Origin: Allorhodopirellula solitaria
Lineage (GTDB): Bacteria; Planctomycetota; Planctomycetia; Pirellulales; Pirellulaceae
Assembly: GCF_007859855.1 (NCBI RefSeq)
Contig: NZ_SJPK01000008.1
Location: forward strand, 123,723 to 174,274
Direction of reading: 5' to 3'
DNA length: 50,552 nucleotides
Shown: in pieces, positions 39,378-50,400 of the stretch
Position numbering within the stretch: position 1 is the stretch's first letter
Layout: each line of letters begins with the position of its first letter
The notes under the pieces: model-generated
Databases searched by the model: none
Told to the model about the DNA's origin: nothing
What the model saw: only the letters and a program-made list of their open reading frames with translations
Made by a program: the position numbers and the translations under genes

Positions 39378-41315
39378 CTACCGCGTCTGAAAAACCGGGA
39401 AATCCTCGATCTCTCCGCTGAGGCGGCGAGCTAACAATCGAGTTTGAATCTCGAGCAAACGCCTGTAACTGACTCGGTAATCGAATAGCGGATGAGTGAC
39501 CAGTGAATCCATCCGTTTCTCATACGCTAGCAGAAAATGCTTGCGCCCGGCATCGCTCATCACGACCGATTTTCCCGCACAGATGAAGTGAGCCGGTGTG
39601 ACCATCTTGGTGTTGATCGCCGACAGGACGACCGAGTCAGCAATCAGGGGGCGGAACGGTTCCATCAGGTCGAGTGCCAGAGCTGGTTTGCCGGGTTTGA
39701 CCTGATGGTAGAAACCCAGATGAGGATCCAGGCCTACGATCGTGGCCGCAACCAGACACTCTTTGGTCAACAGGCTGTAGGCGAGGGACAGCATCGCGTT
39801 GACAGGATCTCGCGGCGGGCGACGGTTGCGCGATTGGAAATGAAACGCGGGACGTTTTTCCGCTGCCGCGAATCCCGCACCTCCTGTCGATACACCGCAA
39901 TCGACTTTGAGCATTCCCGCAAAATCCTGGAAGTACACGCGGGCGGCGATTCCTTCGATCCCCAAGAGGGAAGCGAGCGAGTCGGCAGACATGGCACGAT
40001 TGGCGTAGCGTTTGAGTTCGCTCAGCGACTTGGCATCGGGCTCGCGATGGTTTCTCATCAACAGCGTTCGCTGGTTGCGTATCTTGCCATGCACCAAGGT
40101 GCGAGCAATGTCGAGACAGAACTCTCGGTCATCGGCCAAGCGAAACTGTTGGCGTCGGACGAGGATGTTCTTCACGCCCAGGCCACCGCTGACGCCATAG
40201 AAATACCCCTTCTGAGTGAAGTAACCGATCGGTAAGTCACGCCCAAGCGCCGTTTGAATGGCCTGGGTCGATAGCTGGATATTGCCAAACAGATTAATTT
40301 GATTGATGTCGTTGAAGCGAATTTCCTGGACTACTTTGCCTTCGACCTTGGCTTGCAGCAGGTCTCCCTTCTTGCCAATCCACATCCCTTGCGTATTGAA
40401 ATACACGGGTCGCCGCTCATCGCGAGCGGTAATCAAGGGCCGCACGGTTGGTGGCGTTTGCCGAGATTCGGCAAGCCGGCGAGTTTCGTCGGGCAAGCAG
40501 ATACCGACCAGGGAACAACGCGGGCACTTGGGGCTGGACACCAGCGGCGGCGGGATTTGCCCTGAAATGCGATGCTGGCGCGCAGTCGCGATCGCCTCGC
40601 GTGTCAGTTTCAGCAGTTCGTCGTCGATCGGAATCCGGACACGCTGCCGTGTTTCATTGAAATACAGCACGCCTTCATCGGATTGGTAGCCATTGTCTCT
40701 CAGTACCAATACCTGCAGAGCAATTTGCACACGTTCGGGATCCCAGGCCGCGAGGGTTCCGTCGGCCATCCGCTTGGGACGCCCGCGTTTGTAGTCGACC
40801 GGGATTACTGAGTTGCCAGTCGCTTCGGCGAGATCCAGCTTGGCGATCACGCCCAGCGAGTCACTGCTCAGGGTCACACTGCGGGCATGAATTGTTTTAG
40901 GAAGGTCCTCGTTCTCTTCCTCGGAATCCGACGCTTCGTCATCCGAATTTGGTTGAGCCGCATCCCCAGGATCATCGTCGCCGAAGAGGGTCGCTGGCTG
41001 CACGTGCTTTGACTTTCGCCGCTTCTTCGGCTTGGCAGGTTCCGGGGGCACGTCGGCGGGTTCTTCATCAGCACTCGGGATGAAAGACTCCGTCGCACAG
41101 GGCTCGGCAGGGGCCAATCCGCCTGTTCCGCTATCGACTCGGCGATGCACGATCCCGCCGTCGATCGTATCGATCGATTCGGCAAACTGCCCTTCGACAT
41201 GCATCAGATAAAAGAGACGCGGGCAGTACACGAGCTCGTTGATCATCCGAGCGGGAAGTAGATCCTCAGGATCACGGTCGGAGGTGGAAGCACTCGCGTC
41301 AGCGGGTCGGATCAT
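39378..41315 (-). CDS. cas4-cas1: fused CRISPR-associated exonuclease/integrase Cas4-Cas1
   Basis: This adaptation enzyme has 645 aa. The Cas4 half has a first cysteine in NELVYCPRLFYL (Cys31) and three more in KCPRCSLVGICLPDE (264, 267, 273) for the Fe-S cluster, plus nuclease motifs KLDLAEATG and IPVDYKRGRPK. Residues ~75-145 are a highly charged, probably disordered insertion (PKKRRKSKHVQ, SDSEEENEDLPK). The Cas1 half starts near VYFNTQGMWIG and keeps the metal ligands in LLGIEGIAARVYF (Glu454), GLDPHLGFYH (His537) and ALALDLMEPFRP. Cas4-Cas1 fusion is typical of type I-G. ATG 41315 is used; the frame extends to a TTG at 41339 next to a stop. Confidence 0.96.
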   Translation of the reverse strand: MIRPADASASTSDRDPEDLLPARMINELVYCPRLFYLMHVEGQFAESIDTIDGGIVHRRVDSGTGGLAPAEPCATESFIPSADEEPADVPPEPAKPKKRRKSKHVQPATLFGDDDPGDAAQPNSDDEASDSEEENEDLPKTIHARSVTLSSDSLGVIAKLDLAEATGNSVIPVDYKRGRPKRMADGTLAAWDPERVQIALQVLVLRDNGYQSDEGVLYFNETRQRVRIPIDDELLKLTREAIATARQHRISGQIPPPLVSSPKCPRCSLVGICLPDETRRLAESRQTPPTVRPLITARDERRPVYFNTQGMWIGKKGDLLQAKVEGKVVQEIRFNDINQINLFGNIQLSTQAIQTALGRDLPIGYFTQKGYFYGVSGGLGVKNILVRRQQFRLADDREFCLDIARTLVHGKIRNQRTLLMRNHREPDAKSLSELKRYANRAMSADSLASLLGIEGIAARVYFQDFAGMLKVDCGVSTGGAGFAAAEKRPAFHFQSRNRRPPRDPVNAMLSLAYSLLTKECLVAATIVGLDPHLGFYHQVKPGKPALALDLMEPFRPLIADSVVLSAINTKMVTPAHFICAGKSVVMSDAGRKHFLLAYEKRMDSLVTHPLFDYRVSYRRLLEIQTRLLARRLSGEIEDFPVFQTR

Positions 41316-41400
41316 GGCATCACACTGGGGCAGGGACAATCAATGGGTTGGAAAAAATGGAAAGCGAACAGCCAAGACACGCCCGGCAAAGCAAATAAAA

Positions 41401-42648
<1,248 letters not shown>

Positions 42649-45531
42649 ATGATATCGCTGCAAGAAATACTGGGCCTAAGTGAACCCAACGAGCCATTTC
42701 CGTGGCAGAATGCACTGTTGGACCGCTTAACAGGCAGAGTTGGTAACCGGTTGGTGCTCGATGTACCGACGGGGCTTGGCAAAACGAGCGTCATGGCCGC
42801 TTGGTTGGTCGCGTTGGCCAGCGGTGCAGACCTGCCGAGACGCCTTGTATACGTCGTTGACCGCCGCGCGGTCGTGGATCAGGCGACACGAGAAGCGGAA
42901 AGGCTTCGGGATTGGGTGTCGACGGATCGAGAGACCAGCCAGTTACTTGGGTTGCAGAGCGATGAGCGGTTACCTATCTCGACGCTTCGAGGCCAATTTG
43001 CAGACAACGGTCAGTGGCTTAGGAATCCCTCTATGCCAGCAATCGTTATCGGCACGGTCGACATGATTGGCTCGCGATTGCTGTTCCAAGGCTATGGAGT
43101 CTCACGCAAAATGCGTCCCTATCACGCTGGTTTTCTCGGTGCGGGTTCTCTGTTTATCATTGATGAAGCTCATCTGGTTCCGCCATTCGAGGCTCTCTTG
43201 GAACGCGTCGTCACTCCCAATGAGGTACTGCGCGGCGACCGCGCGAATGACCTACTCATACCTCAATCTGTTCTAATTTCGCTTTCAGCAACGGGACGTG
43301 GAGTATCGGAGAACGTGCTGCGGATTGACGACAAGGATCTTCAGCATCCAGTCGCAGGCAAACGTCTTCGAGCGATCAAGCGTCTGAGGTTGCTCAAACC
43401 AGAAAATGACAATGACGACTTAGTCGAGAGACTCGCGACGGAGGCTTGGAAGCTTTCCGGATTTGGGACAGTTGCGAAACGCATCATCGTTTTTTGCACC
43501 CGTCGGACCGATGCGATGAAAGTTGAGCAAGCCGTTGCCAAACTCGCCAAGGCCGACAAGAAACAAGGGATACCGGCGCGTAAGATATTTCAACAGTTAT
43601 TTGTTGGGTCACGTCGGGTTCGGGAACGACAAGAACTCGAAGCTTGGCTTGAGGCCCATGGTTTTCTTGCGGGTTCGAAGGCTGTCATTGATGCTCCCGC
43701 CTTCGTCTTTGCGACCAGCGCCGGGGAGGTTGGTGTTGATCTGGATGCTGATCATATGGTGGGCGATTTGGTCGCGTACGAGCGAATGGTGCAGCGTTTT
43801 GGCCGCGTCAATCGACGGGGCGAGGGAGAGGCGGAGGTGCATGTGCTATTGCAGCGAGATGTTCCCGACAAAAAAGAAGCCGACGCACTGAGTAAAGCCC
43901 AGGCGAAGGCTGAGCGTCAGCGTGGGGCAAAAGATCACGAAGTGGTAAGACAGTTCGAATTGGCCCCGAAGTATCGTGCAGCGATGGAAGCTCTGCCGCT
44001 CATTGAAGGCGAATCGGCAAGAGATGCGAGTCCCGAAGCGCTGCGTCAGTTGAAAATCAATGCAAACACGGATGATCGGCTTGCAAGCGTTCTGGCCGAT
44101 GCAACGACTCCCGCACCGTTGCGTCCCCAGTTGACTCGTCCAATTCTAGACTCGTGGTCGATGACATCACTGGAAAAACATTCGGCTCGACCGTTTGTGG
44201 CACCATGGCTACGTGGCTGGGTCGATGATGAACCTCAGACAACGGTTGTATGGCGTAAGTATTTGCCAACACTGTCGAGCGGATGCACCAATAAGCAAAT
44301 TGCGGATTTTTTTGAAGCCGCACCAATTCATTTGACAGAGAAGTTGGAGACGCGTAGCGACGAAGTCTTCAGATGGCTGCTCAAGCGAGTGGATGGGATC
44401 ACTAAGCTCAAAGAAAAACCAGCCAAGAGCACCAAGCCAGAGGAGTTGGCACGTCTTCCCAAGAATGACGATGTCGTCGCAATCTTGGTAGATCGAAAAG
44501 GTGACGTAGAAAGAAGACTGACGCTCGATGAGTTGCGATTTGATGGGGGAAAGTCGGTCCAGGATGAAAAGAAGCATTTTTCACGACAGCTTTCCAGTGG
44601 TACGCTGGTTGTCGACTCTCGGATCGGCGGTTTGTCTGGCGGGCTGCTCGATAACAAGGCGAGGATAACGGAACCGGCAGAGGCTGCGGATGCGACTGAT
44701 TCGAACCCGTGGATCCGTGTTGCAGAAGATGCTCAAAGCAACGACATCGAACCAATCCCCGCTTTTCGTATTGTCGATCAGTCGGCTGATGAGCTGAATG
44801 AACCGACGACCTCAAAGCAACAAGACCGCGTTTGGAGAGTTTGCTATCGATTGCCAGTCCAATCGAGTTACGAAGACGAGCCGTCGCGATTCCTCGTTAT
44901 CGAAAAGTATCGCCAAGCGGTTACAAATGAAGAGAGCCGCTCATCGATCGGTGTGCGGACGCTCGAAGACCATCTGGCGGATACCGAGCGAGAGGTTGCT
45001 AGGCTCGCAACAACTCTTGGCTTATCCCGCGAGCTGACTCTTGTTTTTCAAATAGCGGCTCGTAACCATGATCACGGCAAGAATTGCGATCGTTGGCAGA
45101 ATGCTTTTAGCGCACCTGAAGAGGGGCGACCGTACGCGAAAACACTCGGCCCGTTTCGCAACAGTTTGCTGGACGGCTACCGACACGAGTTCGGGTCACT
45201 GCCACTGGTAAAGAACGATCCCGATTTCAGTAGCCTTTGCGAAGACAGGCAAGATCTGACGTTGCATCTTGTCGCGGCACATCACGGTTTTGGTAGACCA
45301 ATCATTCGGACCGACGGATGCGAAGACGCACCGCCTTCCGCCCTTGCCGAACGCGTGCGTGACGTCGCCCTGCGATTCGCTCGGCTCCAGCAGCAATGGG
45401 GGCCGTGGGGATTAGCGTGGCTCGAATCGATTCTACGCGCAGCCGATCATCGAGCCTCCGCACTCGTCGATGAAAAAGAACCAACAAGCAAAGACATTAA
45501 CACCGAACACCCGGAGAGCATTCATGGCTGA
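42649..45531 (+). CDS. cas3: type I-G CRISPR-associated helicase/nuclease Cas3
   Basis: This interference nuclease-helicase has 960 aa. The SF2 helicase comes first: Walker A LDVPTGLGKTS (Lys45), the DEAH box LFIIDEAHLVPP (about residue 172), and conserved helicase motifs VFATSAGEVGVDLD and RMVQRFGRVNRRG. The HD nuclease is at the C-terminus: ARNHDHGKNCDRWQ (His807-Asp808) and LVAAHHGFGRP. Helicase-then-HD is the reverse of most type I Cas3 proteins and is characteristic of I-G (I-U). ATG 42649 starts at the conserved ISLQEILGL; the frame extends to 42589. The stop overlaps the csb3 start. Confidence 0.95.
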   Translation: MISLQEILGLSEPNEPFPWQNALLDRLTGRVGNRLVLDVPTGLGKTSVMAAWLVALASGADLPRRLVYVVDRRAVVDQATREAERLRDWVSTDRETSQLLGLQSDERLPISTLRGQFADNGQWLRNPSMPAIVIGTVDMIGSRLLFQGYGVSRKMRPYHAGFLGAGSLFIIDEAHLVPPFEALLERVVTPNEVLRGDRANDLLIPQSVLISLSATGRGVSENVLRIDDKDLQHPVAGKRLRAIKRLRLLKPENDNDDLVERLATEAWKLSGFGTVAKRIIVFCTRRTDAMKVEQAVAKLAKADKKQGIPARKIFQQLFVGSRRVRERQELEAWLEAHGFLAGSKAVIDAPAFVFATSAGEVGVDLDADHMVGDLVAYERMVQRFGRVNRRGEGEAEVHVLLQRDVPDKKEADALSKAQAKAERQRGAKDHEVVRQFELAPKYRAAMEALPLIEGESARDASPEALRQLKINANTDDRLASVLADATTPAPLRPQLTRPILDSWSMTSLEKHSARPFVAPWLRGWVDDEPQTTVVWRKYLPTLSSGCTNKQIADFFEAAPIHLTEKLETRSDEVFRWLLKRVDGITKLKEKPAKSTKPEELARLPKNDDVVAILVDRKGDVERRLTLDELRFDGGKSVQDEKKHFSRQLSSGTLVVDSRIGGLSGGLLDNKARITEPAEAADATDSNPWIRVAEDAQSNDIEPIPAFRIVDQSADELNEPTTSKQQDRVWRVCYRLPVQSSYEDEPSRFLVIEKYRQAVTNEESRSSIGVRTLEDHLADTEREVARLATTLGLSRELTLVFQIAARNHDHGKNCDRWQNAFSAPEEGRPYAKTLGPFRNSLLDGYRHEFGSLPLVKNDPDFSSLCEDRQDLTLHLVAAHHGFGRPIIRTDGCEDAPPSALAERVRDVALRFARLQQQWGPWGLAWLESILRAADHRASALVDEKEPTSKDINTEHPESIHG

Positions 45532-46435
45532 AGCTTCGATTCCCGTTGATTTGCTCAATCCGGGGCAGGTGTTTGCCTGCCTTGGTTTCCTAGAAGCGGC
45601 CGACATTTTGCTGGGAAACGCCCGCGGTGGCTTCGATTGGTCCGATGAGTCAGACGTTCGCTTTCGGCTCAGCGCTGATACCGTCGGAAATCCCTATGAG
45701 GTCGTGTTGTTGTTTCTACAACATGCGTCTGTGACATCGCGAAGTGCGAGAGTTCTCGGACTTGATACATCAGGCTGGGACATTGACACAGAACAGTATT
45801 CGACGGATACCCCGTTCCCATTCCCGCCGCCCGCAAGTCCAGCAACCTTGCCTGCGGTACTGGTTGTAGAGTCGTCGGCACAACACGAGTCAGCGACAAG
45901 GATTGAGATAGGACACTGGGGCGATAATCGCGCGGAAACCGGTCGAGACAACGTCAAGTTTTGGGCGGGAGCAGCTGGATATCCCGGTGCCGCGCTGGCT
46001 CGAGATGCACTCGATTTAGTTCGAGACGATATACCAGCCTCCATCAACGACCCGTTTGCGGCCTGGGCCGAGCAAAGCAGTAGCTTTCGATTGGATTGGC
46101 GACGCGACTATATACCGATCGACATCGGATTTTCGTTAAACGCACACAGCGGACCCCGTTTCAAGACGGTTGGTTATCCCATAGTTGAAGTTTTGGCGGC
46201 CATTGGATTGACCAATGCGCGGCCCGAGTTTCTCAATAAGCTCCTCTATCGATACGGAACACTTGGGGTCGGCTCTACTGCTGATCTATTCGATCCATTC
46301 TTTCTGCGGGCGTCGCTGGGTGCCCCAGAACTTCCCTTTCCACAGCGTACTTTCCGTATGAAACTCGGTTGGCCTGGAAAAGAAGGCCAGTCACGCTGTA
46401 TTACCACTGTCTATGAGGAAATCGAAAATGAGTGA
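45524..46435 (+). CDS. csb3: type I-G/I-U CRISPR-associated protein Csb3
   Basis: This protein of about 303 aa belongs to the effector module. The N-terminus SIPVDLLNPGQVFACLGFLE is what I recognise as Csb3-like; in I-U/I-G loci Csb3 occurs where others have Csx17 (Cas8g) and is thought to be a Cas8-like or large-subunit component. No catalytic motif is seen. ATG 45524 has GGAG upstream and overlaps the end of cas3; its own stop overlaps the csb1 start, so all three are translationally coupled. The family name is from memory of the motif; the role in the complex is inference. Confidence 0.8.
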   Translation: MAEASIPVDLLNPGQVFACLGFLEAADILLGNARGGFDWSDESDVRFRLSADTVGNPYEVVLLFLQHASVTSRSARVLGLDTSGWDIDTEQYSTDTPFPFPPPASPATLPAVLVVESSAQHESATRIEIGHWGDNRAETGRDNVKFWAGAAGYPGAALARDALDLVRDDIPASINDPFAAWAEQSSSFRLDWRRDYIPIDIGFSLNAHSGPRFKTVGYPIVEVLAAIGLTNARPEFLNKLLYRYGTLGVGSTADLFDPFFLRASLGAPELPFPQRTFRMKLGWPGKEGQSRCITTVYEEIENE

Positions 46436-47600
46436 CACTATGCCATTAACCATCGAATTGCTTAACCAATGGGCAACGGACCTAACCGGCCCCGTTGCCC
46501 TCAGCATGCGTCAGCGCCTGCTGTCCGTTGAAGGTGAAGACGGCGAGGACCAGATCGTCTATCCGCCCACATTTGCGGACGTCGGCTATAACATCGATAC
46601 GCTGGCCGATGGCACTCGGGTGGCCCTGATTGACAGTGTTGGATCACAAGCCAACCGATTGGAGCCTGCATTCCAGTCAGAATCAGGCCACGCATTGTCC
46701 GGTTTCGTGCCACAGATTGATATTGTGCTACGGACGGAACCTTGCGGCAAATGCGATGCTTGCGAGCAGGCGAAGAAGCCGACCACTGGCAAGTGCGAGA
46801 ACCCGTGGAAAGAGAAACGCTCGCTGTTTGAGCTTGCACACCGGGCAGCTGACGCAGTTGTCCAATCTTCACCCACCTTGCTGCCAACGGTTCAGGAAGC
46901 ATTCGAGGATCTTCGTAAGACAGGCAACGCGATGCCCCTGGCGTCCGTCGCGCCGACTTCACTGGTCTTTGGATGCTGGGACTCACGTGGCGGATCGGGA
47001 GAGAAACTACCCCGCCTAGTCCGCAGCATTATTCGCGCCTGGGACGTGGACCCACTAACCACTGCATCGCAATTCAATTCGATCTGGAAGGCTCTCGACG
47101 AAGACCAACGCGAGGCGTTGAAAAAGGCCCTTCCCAAGGGCAAAAAGCTGTCAGAAAAAGGTTTCAATGATGCACCAGCCAAAGGACTCGGCGGAATCGT
47201 CGTTCGCGGCAACATCGAACGACACGTCACGATTAACCTGGTCGCGTTGCGTGGACTCGTTGGAGCAGACGACGCCGAAACTGAAACACTACGCAAGTAC
47301 CTGCTCGCGCTTTCGTTATTAACCGCGACGACGGACATTGATATGTTTCTTCGCGAAGGCTGCAACCTACGAATCGCCGACGAACAGGACGATTGGAAGG
47401 TCGTGCCACGACGTGGGGATAAGAAGTCTGTCGATCTTAACAGCGAAGAAGCTGCCGAATTGCTCAAGAACTACGCAGAGTCTGCATACAAACCACTCGG
47501 AAAGGCCTGGGTAAAACTCGATCTGAAGTCCGAGCATGACTTCGACATGAAGGCCGCCAAGGAATTGCTCGGCAAGACGACTGAAGAGGAAGCGGAGTAG
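46428..47600 (+). CDS. csb1: type I-G Cas7 (Csb1, GSU0053 family)
   Basis: This Cas7-type backbone subunit of the crRNA complex has 390 aa. Family features are FELAHRAADAVVQSSPTLL, PLASVAPTSLVFGCWDSRGG and PRLVRSIIRAWDVDP. An unusual cysteine cluster, CGKCDACEQAKKPTTGKC (Cys106, 109, 112, 123), looks like a small zinc-binding knuckle in a surface loop. ATG 46428 is used because GAGGAA lies about eight bases upstream and it overlaps the csb3 stop; the frame opens at 46413. It is followed two bases later by csb2. Confidence 0.93.
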   Translation: MSDTMPLTIELLNQWATDLTGPVALSMRQRLLSVEGEDGEDQIVYPPTFADVGYNIDTLADGTRVALIDSVGSQANRLEPAFQSESGHALSGFVPQIDIVLRTEPCGKCDACEQAKKPTTGKCENPWKEKRSLFELAHRAADAVVQSSPTLLPTVQEAFEDLRKTGNAMPLASVAPTSLVFGCWDSRGGSGEKLPRLVRSIIRAWDVDPLTTASQFNSIWKALDEDQREALKKALPKGKKLSEKGFNDAPAKGLGGIVVRGNIERHVTINLVALRGLVGADDAETETLRKYLLALSLLTATTDIDMFLREGCNLRIADEQDDWKVVPRRGDKKSVDLNSEEAAELLKNYAESAYKPLGKAWVKLDLKSEHDFDMKAAKELLGKTTEEEAE

Positions 47601-47602
47601 CC

Positions 47603-49774
47603 ATGAGCAACGCACTGGTCATTTCCGTTCGGCTGCATGAAGGTTGGTATCATGGCGCGGGTTCTACGCCATCGCCAGCCCGATTGTTTCAATCGCTGAT
47701 TGCCGGACGCGGTCTGTCGGGCCCGATTTCTGACGAATCGATTGAGGCACTCGAGTGGTTGGAGCGTCAGTCGCCGCCGATCATGGCCGCTCCGGTGACG
47801 CTTGGCGGCCAGCCCGTTACGAATTTCGTCCCCAATAACGATTTGGACGCCAAGCAAGGCGATCATCGCCGCATTGGCGAAATCCGAACGAAGAAATCGA
47901 CTCGACCACTGTTGTTCGATTGCGAAATTCCGTTCGTGTTCTGCTGGCATTTGAATGAGCAATCATCGCTTGATGATGCTCACGTCGAACAAATATGTGC
48001 TTTGGCCGATGGTGTCTTTCAGCTCGGTCGCGGGGTCGATACGGCATGGGCATGGGCCGAGTTACTCTCGACGGACGAGCTTGATGAACGTCTGCACTCG
48101 CATCGCGGACCTGTGCTGCGCCCATCATCGGGAAGCGGTAGCACAGAGTGTCCAACGTCTGGAACGGTTGCCAGCCTGATCCAGCGTCATGCTGATATGT
48201 CCAATCGCTACGCGATGACCGCAGACGGAAAGGGACAGACATTTCGTCGACGAGCCAAGCCAAAGTGGAGACTAGTATCGTATGACAATTCTGTGACGCG
48301 ACTCTCTTTTGACCTTACTGATCGTCAGACGTCAAATCTAGCGGTCTGGCCAGCCACGGAAGTTATCGAACTGGTCAAGACGATTCGCGATGCCGCAGTC
48401 GAGCGACTTATCAAGACGCTGCCAGATCAGCAAGCTGAGATCGGCCAAGCCTTAATTGGCCGCACGTCAAGCGGCGAGAATGCGGGACCAATTAAAGCGC
48501 GCGCTCGCATCATTGCACTACCATCGATCGGCCACGAACATGCCGACCAACAGATTCGTCGCGTCGTCATCGAGATTCCTGGCTATTGCCCCTTACTTGC
48601 CGATGACGTCGCCTGGGCATTCTCGGGCCAGATGCTCAGCCGCTACGGGCGCACGATCGATCTTATACGGTCGCAGCCGAACCGTCAGCTCGAACATTAT
48701 GGTGTTAACGTTGGAGGATCGAGAATGTGGCAAACCGTGACGCCGATCGCGCTGTCTGGGGCCGCTCGCCGCAGGCTTGAACCGGACCATCGCAAACGAG
48801 TTGCTCACGATAAAAAGGGCACTGCGGAGCGAAGGTTCGAGCAGGAAAACGCAGCGTCCGCACTCCGTCAGGCTCTACGTCACGCCAGCGTGCTCGCTAG
48901 ATTGACTCGCCTTCGCCTACAAAAAGAACCGTTCACCGCGCGTGGCCAGCGAGCAGATGATTTTGCCGCCGGAGATCGCTTTAGCAAACACACACTATGG
49001 CACGCGCAATTGGAATTTGAAAAACCGGTTAGTGGTCCTCTGTTGCTTGGTGATGGACGTTTTTTGGGGCTCGGCTTGCTCCAACCCACTGCGACTTCAT
49101 CGGGTGTGCTCGCGTTCACTATCGAGTCTGGATTGTCGAGCAAGCCGGATCCCGTCCGCTTGTCGCGATCGCTACGCAACGCCGTCATGGCGCGCGTTCG
49201 AGACGTATGCAAGACATCGGACCTGCCAGCCTATTTCAGCGGCCATTTGAAAACGGGCGATCCAGCAGACTCATCAAGACAGCCACACCTGACGTATACA
49301 TTCGATCCCGTGCGAAGTCGTTTGTTGGTTCTTCAACCTGAGATGCTTGACGCCTCGATCGGCCGATCGAACCGACATAGCAAGACGCTTGAACTCGCTT
49401 TGGCTCAGTTCGCTCACCTGCGCGCTGGACGTGACGGAAACCTGCGTCTCTACCCAACTGGCATCGACTTAGCGAGTGATCCACTCTTTTGTCGCTCGCC
49501 AGTCTGGGAGTCACTCACGCCCTACAGCGTCAACCGTCACGGTAAGAAGACAACAGCAGGAAATCTGATTAAACGCGATGTATTAGCCGAGTGTAGTCGC
49601 AGAGGAATACCGCAGCCTACCATTGCAATTAAGAATTGGACGGCAGTTTCCGGTTCCGGTCTTCAGTGTATGCTGCGTCTCGAATTCAAACAGGCGATTG
49701 CTGGCCCAATTATCCTCGGCAAGACTCGGCATCACGGAGGTGGCGTTTTCACTGCAAATAGAGTATCTGATTGA
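47603..49774 (+). CDS. csb2: type I-G Cas5-Cas6 fusion (Csb2, GSU0054 family)
   Basis: This 723-aa protein combines Cas5-like and Cas6-like RAMP folds, so it should cap the crRNA 5' end and process the pre-crRNA. The N-terminal RAMP fold has LVISVRLHEGWYHGAGSTP and SPARLFQSLIAG, diagnostic of Csb2. The C-terminal half has glycine-rich RAMP loops LLGDGRFLGLGLLQP and IILGKTRHHGGGVF. Its likely substrate is the 36-nt repeat with a 7-9-bp stem. It begins two bases after csb1 and ends the operon. It is longer than many Csb2 proteins (often about 450-600 aa by memory). Confidence 0.9.
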   Translation: MSNALVISVRLHEGWYHGAGSTPSPARLFQSLIAGRGLSGPISDESIEALEWLERQSPPIMAAPVTLGGQPVTNFVPNNDLDAKQGDHRRIGEIRTKKSTRPLLFDCEIPFVFCWHLNEQSSLDDAHVEQICALADGVFQLGRGVDTAWAWAELLSTDELDERLHSHRGPVLRPSSGSGSTECPTSGTVASLIQRHADMSNRYAMTADGKGQTFRRRAKPKWRLVSYDNSVTRLSFDLTDRQTSNLAVWPATEVIELVKTIRDAAVERLIKTLPDQQAEIGQALIGRTSSGENAGPIKARARIIALPSIGHEHADQQIRRVVIEIPGYCPLLADDVAWAFSGQMLSRYGRTIDLIRSQPNRQLEHYGVNVGGSRMWQTVTPIALSGAARRRLEPDHRKRVAHDKKGTAERRFEQENAASALRQALRHASVLARLTRLRLQKEPFTARGQRADDFAAGDRFSKHTLWHAQLEFEKPVSGPLLLGDGRFLGLGLLQPTATSSGVLAFTIESGLSSKPDPVRLSRSLRNAVMARVRDVCKTSDLPAYFSGHLKTGDPADSSRQPHLTYTFDPVRSRLLVLQPEMLDASIGRSNRHSKTLELALAQFAHLRAGRDGNLRLYPTGIDLASDPLFCRSPVWESLTPYSVNRHGKKTTAGNLIKRDVLAECSRRGIPQPTIAIKNWTAVSGSGLQCMLRLEFKQAIAGPIILGKTRHHGGGVFTANRVSD

Positions 49775-50400
49775 TAGCGTGGCCAAGAAAATAGTACGGA
49801 TGAAGAAAACGTACGCGGACTCAGCTTCAGGTTCGAATCATGGCCATTTTCTTGCTCGCGTCATTGTAAGTAAGCAGGTATGAACAAATTGTTCGGTATA
49901 TTAGCCGGTGGGCGCTAGCCCCGTTTCCATTGACGCTTCGCGTTTAATGCGAGAAAACCGGGGCTAGCGCCCACCGGCTAATTGAGTTACACCGAAAGAA
50001 TTACCCATACCTGCTTAGAACGCCGTGAATCAGATTCGCCGCAGAACAGGGCGAGCGAAGAAATACCCATCCGCGATTATTTTGGGCGAATCCGAATGTT
50101 GTATTTTGCCTGCATGGCGGTGGTGGTCGAAATGCGGGTAGCCGTGGCAGAATGACCGCTGAACACGGTTACAGACGATGTCAGCCGAGGGCACCTTTCG
50201 GTTTCTGTGCGACTTAGCGATTGCGTGGCAGATCGCATTTCCGACGCCGCAGGATCCTTCGAAATTGCCCATGGTCGGCCACGGCCAACGCGCACTCTGG
50301 GCTAAATGGGCAGTATGCGTCGAGTTGCGCTCGGCCGGTTTTTAGGTGATGATATGGAGGTGATTTGTTCGCTTCCCATCGCTTTCCAATATTCATCTCT
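49775..50400. other. region between csb2 and the transposase gene
   Basis: This 626-bp stretch contains the 147-bp palindromic element (49871-50017) and then about 380 bp without a recognised gene. A 56-codon frame from 50178 (MSAEGTFRFLCDLAIAWQIA) is open but not recognised. The left end of the ISAs1 element should lie close to 50300-50400. Confidence 0.45.
49871..50017. repeat. 147-bp palindromic (REP/MITE-like) element
   Basis: The ends TAAGCAGGTATG (49871-49882) and CATACCTGCTTA (50006-50017) are exact inverted repeats. The interior arms carry TTAGCCGGTGGGCGCTAGCC and its complement, pairing well around a central GAAGCGTC region. It lies about 100 bp after csb2. Confidence 0.75.

Noticed and set aside
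50030-50272. 80-codon minus-strand frame before the ISAs1 gene
   Set aside because: No start context, no domain, and it lies in the probable IS flank.
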